From an uncultured Eubacteriales bacterium (lineage in GTDB: Bacteria > Bacillota > Clostridia > Monoglobales > Firm-18): 11,363 bases of DNA. The stretch is from the NCBI GenBank assembly GCA_905210885.1, contig CAJLYO010000035.1, forward strand, positions 1 to 11,363, given 5' to 3'. The notes beneath the pieces are model-generated. The model was given only the letters and a program-made list of their open reading frames with translations. It was not told the DNA's origin and did not search any database. The position numbers and the translations under genes were made by a program. Shown here piece by piece: positions 5,545-11,363 of this stretch (within the stretch, counting starts at the first letter, position 1; every line of letters begins with the position of its first letter).

Positions 5545-8319
5545 ATGAGAAAGAAATTTTTAAGTTTGGTTATTGCTTTGATAATTGCCGTTTCGGCATT
5601 CCCGGCGGCTTTTGCGGACAATACCGATTCAAGACCGGCGGAAGTTCTGCACGGGCTTGGCTTTATAGGAGATTATGAAAGCGAGCAGTTGGAAACACCT
5701 GTTACAAAAGCTGATTTTGCCCGCCTTTTCGCAAAGGTTTTAAATGTAAACGGCGCACGCTGGGAGGGCTTAAATTACACGGATATTGCAGATGCCGAGG
5801 ACGCAGACGTTTTGTACCAGATGGCAGGTCTTGGCTATGTTAAGGCAAAAAGCTCATCGGAATTCGGCGCTTCGGAAAACGTAACATGGGCGCAGGCGCT
5901 TGAGCTTACACTGCGCGTTTTGGGTTATAAGCCGCAGATTCAGGCAAACGGCAATCTGTGGTATGCTTACTGCCAAAAGGCACGCGAAATCGGCATTGCC
6001 GGCAATCTGACCTCCGGTGCGGACGATGACATAACATGCATTGAGCTTTATAATTTGGTATACAAGGCTCTTTCGGTTAAGCTTGCAAACGTTACCGTAA
6101 TACGTTCCGGTCACTACGGCGAAATTACTGAGGGCAGCGAAACACTGCTGTCAAAATATCATGATATTTACATAGTAAAAGGCGTTGTACAGGCAGCCGG
6201 AACAACAGCCCTTTCGGGCGCGGAGGAGGTTAAGTATAACACCACCGTAGACGGAATAAGCATGGGCATGCGCCGTTTTGACACGCGAAGCCTTCTCGGT
6301 ATGAACGTTGAGATGTTCTACCTTGACGTAAACTTGCAGAAAGAGGCAGTTTTTGCACTGCCCCTTCCTAAGAAAAACGATATTCTTAAAATTTCGGGCA
6401 AGGACATTTTATCCTTTAACGGAAAAACAATCAGGTATGATAACGGAGTTAAGGCGGTTTCGGAAAATATCGATATCACCTCAGCCGACATCATTTATAA
6501 CGGCAAAATTTTAAGAAACGGTGATTTAAACAGCATTTTCACCGGTGGTACCGGTGAGTTCATATTCATCGATAATAACGGTGACGGAAAATACGAGGTA
6601 GTTGTAATCAACAGATATGTAAATTACGTTGTGGACAGAGTTAACGGCTCGGAAAACAAAATCTACTATAAAAAGTGGAACAAGCCCGCAGGCGGTGAGA
6701 TAACCCCGGCAACACCCGGTGTTATAAAGCTTGACGATTACACCGACTCGCTTGTTGTTGACATGCAGGGCTACAAAAGGGAAATTACCGAGCTTAAAGA
6801 GTGGGACGTAATTTCTGTGTGTGCTGCGGAAAATTCCACACAGCTTATAACCGTTTACTGCCCCTTTGAAACAGTGTCCGGCGCGGTTCAGTCGGTACAA
6901 AACGGCAGTGAAAATAAGGTAACCGTAAACGGTGCGGAATACGAGTTTGCAAGCAGTTATTACACGGTATACGGTCCCGGAACAAACATTGTTTTAGGCG
7001 GATTTTACGTTTTCAGACTTGACGCCGAAGGCAAAATCGCAGCCGTTTCGGAAAACAGGCTGGGTTCCGGAATACAAGGCTTTGTAATCAATTTTGCACA
7101 AAGCGCCGGAATTGACGGCAAGCTTAAGGTAAGAATGTTAGACGAGGACGGCAACGTTTCCATACTGCCCTGTGCGTCAAAGGTTAAAATAGACAAGGAA
7201 ACCTACAGCGGAGATGAGGTTATAAAAAATCAGCTTGAAAGCGCGTTCACAAATTTAAATACCATAAAAAATGCCGAAGTTGCACGCATGGTTATATACA
7301 GAATCAATGCGTCGGGTGAAATTACGGATATTGACACGCCGTATGTTTCGCCGGCTGAGGATAAAAACAGCTTCCGCGTGCTGCCCATAGCCCCCTCCGG
7401 TGCGTACGGATATCAGAAAATACTGCGCCGCGGTGATACTTTCGAGGGAACAACGTGGATTGCGTCTGACGCAAAAGCCTTTATTATCCCCGAGCATAAC
7501 AGCATTTCTGAGCTTGAAACAATGACGGACGACAAATTCAGAACCACTGCGGCGCTTAACTTCCTGCCTAAAGGCTCATCGTCATATGTTCAGGCTTTCG
7601 CGGCAAACGATTACAGCAATGTGGCACAGCTTGTCGCCGTACGTGCCGGCGGAAAGACCGATATAGGCGAAGATACCGACATGTACCTTGTAAATAAAGT
7701 TAAAACTGTTATCAGTGACGGCGAGGAAAAGGTATCAATTGACGCAACCTGTATTGACGAATGGGGCGTAAAAACGGCAGAAACTCTTATAAGCTATGAC
7801 AGCACAACTCTTAACGGCTACAGACCGGGTGATGTTATTCAGATTGTAAAGAACAACAACGGACTTGTAACTTACTCTCGTCCGGTATTTTACGTAAAAG
7901 ACCCGTCGACGGGCAAAAGTCTTGTTCTGAAAAAGCCGTCCGAGCCTGACGACGGTCAGTATACAAACTATGACGAGCCCTCAAAGGTTCAGCTTATGAG
8001 CGTTTACAAGCGCGAAGGCGACGTAATGCTTGCATACCGCGGTCAGAGAATTTTAAGCAACGGTTCTCCCTACGGCTCGGTTTATTCAATGGAGGACATT
8101 GATTCAATGTCGCAGATTCAGCGCAACGAAGTAATATTTGCATATAACACAACACAGATATCGCATATTTTTATTTTTGACACAAAAGACGGAAAAGACA
8201 GGTTTACAGAAGCAACTCCAAGTGATATAATAGATTACAAGACCGACCCGGAAAACTATTCGAACATACTTTTGTACAGTTGGTGGGGCGGCGTAAGATT
8301 TGTAATAATTTATAAATAG
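5545..8319 (+). CDS. Large exported SLH-domain protein with uncharacterised beta-rich region
   Basis: 924 residues from the ATG at 5545, chosen over the in-frame TTG at 5533 because of ribosome binding site position. Signal peptide about 1-24 (MRKKF, long hydrophobic core, FPAAFAD). Three SLH-like repeats occupy about 32-70, 76-127 and 136-180. Their motifs are degenerate (TKAD at 54, TWAQ at 114, ITCIE near 163), so wall binding may be weaker than in the 539-residue protein. The other 740 residues are beta-rich with no enzyme motif I recognise. At 343-351, DNNGDGKYE resembles a calcium-binding DxDxDG-type loop, followed by the strand VVVINRY. The layout 'SKYHDIYIVKGVVQAAG...LLGMNVEMFYLD...FIDNNGDGKYEVVVI' resembles, from memory, a recurrent SLH protein family in Clostridia and Paenibacillus without known function. 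There are no transmembrane segments after the signal. It starts two bases after the previous stop. It could be an S-layer-like structural protein, an adhesin or a glycan-binding scaffold. Confidence 0.88.
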   Translation: MRKKFLSLVIALIIAVSAFPAAFADNTDSRPAEVLHGLGFIGDYESEQLETPVTKADFARLFAKVLNVNGARWEGLNYTDIADAEDADVLYQMAGLGYVKAKSSSEFGASENVTWAQALELTLRVLGYKPQIQANGNLWYAYCQKAREIGIAGNLTSGADDDITCIELYNLVYKALSVKLANVTVIRSGHYGEITEGSETLLSKYHDIYIVKGVVQAAGTTALSGAEEVKYNTTVDGISMGMRRFDTRSLLGMNVEMFYLDVNLQKEAVFALPLPKKNDILKISGKDILSFNGKTIRYDNGVKAVSENIDITSADIIYNGKILRNGDLNSIFTGGTGEFIFIDNNGDGKYEVVVINRYVNYVVDRVNGSENKIYYKKWNKPAGGEITPATPGVIKLDDYTDSLVVDMQGYKREITELKEWDVISVCAAENSTQLITVYCPFETVSGAVQSVQNGSENKVTVNGAEYEFASSYYTVYGPGTNIVLGGFYVFRLDAEGKIAAVSENRLGSGIQGFVINFAQSAGIDGKLKVRMLDEDGNVSILPCASKVKIDKETYSGDEVIKNQLESAFTNLNTIKNAEVARMVIYRINASGEITDIDTPYVSPAEDKNSFRVLPIAPSGAYGYQKILRRGDTFEGTTWIASDAKAFIIPEHNSISELETMTDDKFRTTAALNFLPKGSSSYVQAFAANDYSNVAQLVAVRAGGKTDIGEDTDMYLVNKVKTVISDGEEKVSIDATCIDEWGVKTAETLISYDSTTLNGYRPGDVIQIVKNNNGLVTYSRPVFYVKDPSTGKSLVLKKPSEPDDGQYTNYDEPSKVQLMSVYKREGDVMLAYRGQRILSNGSPYGSVYSMEDIDSMSQIQRNEVIFAYNTTQISHIFIFDTKDGKDRFTEATPSDIIDYKTDPENYSNILLYSWWGGVRFVIIYK

Positions 8320-8321
8320 AC

Positions 8322-8326
8322 GGAGG
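8322..8326 (+). promoter_or_regulatory. Shine-Dalgarno selecting the ATG at 8335
   Basis: GGAGG is followed by two nearby ATGs. The one at 8328 is one base away, too close to be used, and lies in another frame. The one at 8335 is eight bases away and opens the 740-codon regulator frame. Confidence 0.8.
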
Positions 8327-8334
8327 CATGGAAA

Positions 8335-10557
8335 ATGCGCACAAAACAGCGAGGTATTATTCTATCATGGATACTGTCATATTTTGTGGTGTTTTTGGTA
8401 CCCACAAGCGTTGTTACGTACGCATTTTTCTATTCCGTATCACAGCTTGGGGCAGAGGCGGAGGAAAACAGCATAGCCTCCCTTAAGCTTGCGGCAAACC
8501 AGATTGACAATGTTATTGAAATGATGCAGGACGCCGCGTCAAATCTTGCCGGAGATGAAAATATACTTTCTTTTTCGGAAAATTACGACAGCATTTCAAG
8601 CGAGACAATGCTTAAAATTGTAAACGAGATTAATAATAATGCCGTTATGAGCAATTATTTCAGAACAGCTTATATTTATTTTGACAGAAGCGGTATTGTT
8701 CTCGGAAACAAGGGCAAGTATATGGCGGAAACCTACTATAAGCTCCATCATTCCGGCGGCAGCATGACGTATGAGCAGTGGATAGACCTTCTACGCAGTT
8801 ATACTGTCGGTACGTATAAAAACGAGCTTTACACTCCGACCTCCGGTACTGCCGAGTATTCCACGCTTTACGTTAAGTCGCTCCCTTTCGGCGAGCCGCA
8901 GAACATGCGCGCGGCTGTGGTTTTCGTGCTTAACAACAACTGGCTGAGTCAGACCCTTAAGGAGGGATGGAGCAGCAAACGCATATGTTTCATTGCAAAC
9001 GAAAATGACGAAATTATTGCGTCGTCAAAAAATGCGGAAATATTTGAAACAATGCCTTACCGCGAAATAAACGGCAGCGGCAGAGGAAACATTAAGTTTG
9101 GCGGAAAGAAGTACAGCACATACTGTATCGGCTCGTCGGTGAATTTGTGGAAGTACTATCTTGTGTATACCGATAACGACCTGTTTGACAAGTATTTTCC
9201 GTCAATAATGGTGTTCATTTTGATTTACATTCTGCTTGTGGTTCTTATCGTCTGCGTTATTGCGGCGAATATTAAGAAAAATTACCGTTCTTTAAACAAA
9301 GTTGTGGGCGTTTTGTCAAACGATTTGGGTATTGACATTGATTTGCATACCGATGTTTATGACGATATTGCGCGGCATCTGCATACGTCCTTTTCAAAAA
9401 GCAAAGACGTTATCGAAAGGCAGAGAGAGAGGCTTAAAATCAATTTTTTAAATAAGCTTTTGTATGACAGCAATATGACCGATATTGAAATTAAAGAGGG
9501 CAGAGATTACCTGGGCGAAAGCTTTTTCGGCGGTAATATACGTCTTGTTTTATGTTGTATAACCGAGTCACCCGACTATGCGGATGAATACGGAACAGTG
9601 GTAATTGACAATATTTTCACGGAAATTATTTCGGAAAAGTATCCGGTTATAGGCAACGTTACCGAGGACAGTGTTATTTTTCTTGTGAGCGCCGACCAAG
9701 ACTTTGAGGCGTTTATTACGGAGAAAAACAAATTTGCCGCAGAGCTTATAAAGCGCGAATTTTCCGTAAGCTTTATTACGTCCGTAAGCGAAAGCGGCGA
9801 GCTTAAAAATGTTTCCGATATGTATTCCCAGGCACGCTATACCTTAGAAAGTGCGGCATCGTGCGGGAAAAATAACATTGTATTCTACAGTGACGTTACC
9901 GTAAACAAAACATCGGGGCTTTCAAAGTCCCTCGCCGTATGGCAGCAGTATATTAATCTTATGCAAACCGGGAAATACAGTCTTGCTTTCTCCGTTATAA
10001 AGCCTACGGTTGATATCCTGGCGTTAAACGGCAGCAAGATGCCCGATATCAAAATAAGAATGTATTCGCTTATAAATAATATTATAGAAGGATTGAATGC
10101 GGCGGCAGGGGTTGAGAATGAAAAGTATGTCAAAAAGCTTGAATTGATTTCACAGCCCTCAGAGCTTAAAAATTACGTTTATTATATGTTTAATGAGTTA
10201 AAACAGCTTGAAGCTGACAAAGAAAATGACAAATACGGTGATTTGATACAGGAAGTTAAAAGCATTATCGATAAAAATTACGGTGATGAAAATTTATCGA
10301 TAGGCAGCATTGCGGACAAATTCGGAATGAATCCGGCATATTTTGCACGGCTTTTTGCAAAACACACCGGGGTTTATATGAATGATTATATAAACAGCGT
10401 GCGCTTAAATGAGGCAAAAAAGATGCTTACGTCAACAAATAAAAGCGTTAAGGATATTGCTTCTCTTGCAGGCTACGGAAATAATACGACTTTTATCCGC
10501 GTGTTTAAAAAGAGTGAGGGGATAACACCCTCCAAGTACAGAGAGCTTAATAAATAA
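8335..10557 (+). CDS. Membrane-bound one-component AraC-family regulator (YesN-like output)
   Basis: 740 residues. Membrane segment 1 is at about 9-33 and segment 2 at about 289-312, enclosing some 255 extracellular residues that resemble a Cache-type sensor (helical QIDNVIEMMQDAASNLA start, then YIYFDRSGIVLGN). After segment 2 come a linker helix (about 355-380) and residues 400-520, which resemble the degenerate GGDEF-like domain of YesN/CdaR-type regulators (VSDMYSQARYTLESA) without a GGDEF motif. The C-terminal AraC domain is at about 635-738, with two helix-turn-helix units: LSIGSIADKFGMNPAYFARLF (about 654-674) and VKDIASLAGYGNNTTFIRVFKKS (about 705-727), then TPSKYR. There is no receiver domain or kinase, so ligand sensing and DNA binding are in one chain. 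Family members typically activate nearby glycan-use genes. Its position inside the operon suggests autoregulation. The ligand is unknown; a sugar or oligosaccharide released by the surface proteins is an inference. Confidence 0.93.
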   Translation: MRTKQRGIILSWILSYFVVFLVPTSVVTYAFFYSVSQLGAEAEENSIASLKLAANQIDNVIEMMQDAASNLAGDENILSFSENYDSISSETMLKIVNEINNNAVMSNYFRTAYIYFDRSGIVLGNKGKYMAETYYKLHHSGGSMTYEQWIDLLRSYTVGTYKNELYTPTSGTAEYSTLYVKSLPFGEPQNMRAAVVFVLNNNWLSQTLKEGWSSKRICFIANENDEIIASSKNAEIFETMPYREINGSGRGNIKFGGKKYSTYCIGSSVNLWKYYLVYTDNDLFDKYFPSIMVFILIYILLVVLIVCVIAANIKKNYRSLNKVVGVLSNDLGIDIDLHTDVYDDIARHLHTSFSKSKDVIERQRERLKINFLNKLLYDSNMTDIEIKEGRDYLGESFFGGNIRLVLCCITESPDYADEYGTVVIDNIFTEIISEKYPVIGNVTEDSVIFLVSADQDFEAFITEKNKFAAELIKREFSVSFITSVSESGELKNVSDMYSQARYTLESAASCGKNNIVFYSDVTVNKTSGLSKSLAVWQQYINLMQTGKYSLAFSVIKPTVDILALNGSKMPDIKIRMYSLINNIIEGLNAAAGVENEKYVKKLELISQPSELKNYVYYMFNELKQLEADKENDKYGDLIQEVKSIIDKNYGDENLSIGSIADKFGMNPAYFARLFAKHTGVYMNDYINSVRLNEAKKMLTSTNKSVKDIASLAGYGNNTTFIRVFKKSEGITPSKYRELNK

Positions 10558-10558
10558 C

Positions 10559-10563
10559 GGAGG
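10559..10563 (+). promoter_or_regulatory. Shine-Dalgarno of the GH28-like gene at the right edge
   Basis: GGAGG in the 12-base gap after the regulator's TAA lies six bases before the ATG at 10570. It supports a real gene start there, and so a protein that begins directly at the beta-helix module without a signal peptide. Confidence 0.8.
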
Positions 10564-10569
10564 AGTATT

Positions 10570-11363
10570 ATGAGTTTTAGAGTGTATCCTTTTCCCGAAG
10601 GCGAGAAGCCTTCGGAGGACTACCGCGTTTATATTAACGGGAAAGAAAGCTTTTGTTACACAACGTACATGTTTGTACCGGACGATACCGAGGTTGAGCT
10701 TTTTGAGCCGCGGAGAATAAGTCCGGAAATGTATATTATGGGCCGTCCGTGCTCGCCGGTAAGTTTCACGGCGTTTGATGCGGACGAGAAGGTTAAGGTT
10801 GAAATTGAGCTGCTGCGCAAAAGTTCCGGAAAAACCGTTATACGCCCGCTGGACTGCGGTATAGATTTTACGGAGGAATGCGGCAGAATCACGTTTGATC
10901 TTGATAAGCCCTGTAACATCAGTGTTGAGCCTTTCGGGCTTTCAAGACCTTTACATATTTTTGCAAACCCTGTGCAGACCGACATTCCCGATAAAAATGC
11001 GGACAACGTATATTATTTTGAGGCAGGCGTTCATGAAATTGATCCTCTCGTGTTAAACGACGGCGATATTGTGTATCTTGAGGGCGGCGCGGTTGTGTAT
11101 GAAAAACCGCAGCTTGACGTTGACCCGACCGAGCAGGTTTTGGGTAATTCCATGTGGTTTGCACAGCCCACAATCAAATGTTGCGGCAAAAAAGATATAA
11201 AAATTATGGGCAGAGGAATTTTGTGCGGCTCAAAAACATTGGCGGCACACCAGCGCCACCGTCTTATATGCCCGAAACACAGCACAAATGTACTTATAGA
11301 GGGAATTATTCTGCGCGAGAGCACTTCATGGTCTGTTCAGGCAAGCTTTTGTGACGGTCTTAC
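10570..11363 (+). CDS. GH28-like beta-helix glycosidase, probably cytoplasmic, 5' part
   Basis: The frame is open from the ATG at 10570 to the window edge, giving 264 residues with the 3' end missing. There is no signal peptide or membrane segment; the protein begins MSFRVYPFPEGEK. It aligns from its first residues with the catalytic module of the gene at 1241, from about residue 421. Matching landmarks are RVYPFPEG/RVYPVPDG, DKPCNISVEPFG/NKPCNLSVEPFG, HIFANP/HLFANP, GVHEIDP/GVHYIDP, GGAVVY/GGAVLY, GRGILCGSKTL/GRGIVSGNKTL and QRHRLI/QRHKLI. The visible part ends at CDGL, level with SDGV (about residue 680) of the paralog. The aspartates matching D696 and D717-D718 should therefore fall about 16 to 40 codons beyond the edge. 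It is probably a pectin-lyase-fold, GH28-superfamily glycoside hydrolase acting in the cytoplasm on imported oligosaccharides. The fold call is strong by paralogy; activity and location are inferred. Confidence 0.9.
   Translation, partial: MSFRVYPFPEGEKPSEDYRVYINGKESFCYTTYMFVPDDTEVELFEPRRISPEMYIMGRPCSPVSFTAFDADEKVKVEIELLRKSSGKTVIRPLDCGIDFTEECGRITFDLDKPCNISVEPFGLSRPLHIFANPVQTDIPDKNADNVYYFEAGVHEIDPLVLNDGDIVYLEGGAVVYEKPQLDVDPTEQVLGNSMWFAQPTIKCCGKKDIKIMGRGILCGSKTLAAHQRHRLICPKHSTNVLIEGIILRESTSWSVQASFCDGL

Larger units (their letters stand above)
1..11363 (+). other. Single co-directional operon fragment with coupled genes
   Basis: Six consecutive + strand genes are separated by only 12, 9, 2, 15 and 12 bases. 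Each of the five visible starts has a GGAGG-type site, three of which overlap the preceding gene or its stop codon. I see no hairpin followed by a T-run in any gap, and no space for a separate promoter. The most economical reading is one long transcript that begins before and continues after the window. Processing or internal promoters within genes cannot be excluded. Confidence 0.8.

Noticed and set aside
6571..6597. DNNGDGKYE as a dockerin repeat (cellulosome link)
   Set aside because: Only one loop is present, and the second dockerin repeat and flanking helix pattern are missing; a lone calcium-type loop in a beta region fits better.
6526..6900. Reverse-strand frame of 124 codons within the large SLH protein gene
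   Set aside because: Antisense to a continuous coding frame, with no ribosome binding site or recognisable domain.
8328..8330. ATG one base after the GGAGG before the regulator gene
   Set aside because: It is too close to the ribosome binding site and lies in a different frame from the 740-codon regulator.
9532..9897. Active diguanylate cyclase in the regulator
   Set aside because: The region resembles the degenerate GGDEF-like domain of YesN-type regulators, but no GGDEF or related catalytic motif is present.
10656..11324. Overlapping reverse-strand frames near the right edge
   Set aside because: The + strand frame from 10570 is a clear paralog of the GH28-like module over this whole stretch, so the reverse frames are shadows.
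11154..11354. A + strand frame of 66 codons at the right edge
   Set aside because: It is out of frame with the GH28-like protein, has no ribosome binding site and its translation has no domain character.

Overview
The window is a fragment of one tightly packed, single-direction operon, probably from an uncultured anaerobic Bacillota/Clostridia-type bacterium. The grounds are purine-rich GGAGG ribosome binding sites before every visible start, proteins built on S-layer homology (SLH) domains (a Gram-positive type of wall attachment), and a membrane-bound AraC/YesN-style regulator of the kind common in Clostridia and Paenibacillus. The lineage is an inference from style; the window has no rRNA or phylogenetic marker.

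Layout, all on the + strand: (1) the 3' part of a secreted-type protein with discoidin-like modules, open from the left edge to 1228; (2) 1241-3913, an 890-residue exported modular enzyme with signal peptide, F5/8 type C-like module, bacterial Ig-like module, three SLH-like repeats and a GH28-like right-handed beta-helix domain; (3) 3923-5542, a 539-residue exported protein with a Gly/Ser linker and three C-terminal SLH domains; (4) 5545-8319, a 924-residue exported protein with N-terminal SLH-like repeats and a long beta-rich region of unknown function; (5) 8335-10557, a 740-residue one-component regulator with two membrane segments, an extracellular sensor, a degenerate GGDEF-like region and a C-terminal AraC DNA-binding domain; (6) 10570 to the right edge, the 5' part of a GH28-like protein without signal peptide, a paralog of the catalytic module of gene 2.

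The gaps between genes are 12, 9, 2, 15 and 12 bases. There is no room for internal promoters or terminators between genes, and no stretch above 300 bases lacks a gene. No tRNA, rRNA, mobile element, CRISPR array or convincing repeat DNA was seen.

Together the genes look like part of a Gram-positive polysaccharide-use locus. A wall-anchored beta-helix enzyme, with SLH and discoidin proteins, would bind and cut a polysaccharide at the cell surface. A membrane sensor-regulator would detect an extracellular ligand, and a cytoplasmic paralogous enzyme would process imported fragments. The substrate cannot be named from sequence: the GH28-like aspartates are present, but the GHG and RIK motifs of classical polygalacturonases are not. 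No transporter gene lies in the window. The most notable points are the secreted/cytoplasmic enzyme pair, the three different SLH topologies in consecutive genes, and the large uncharacterised SLH protein.
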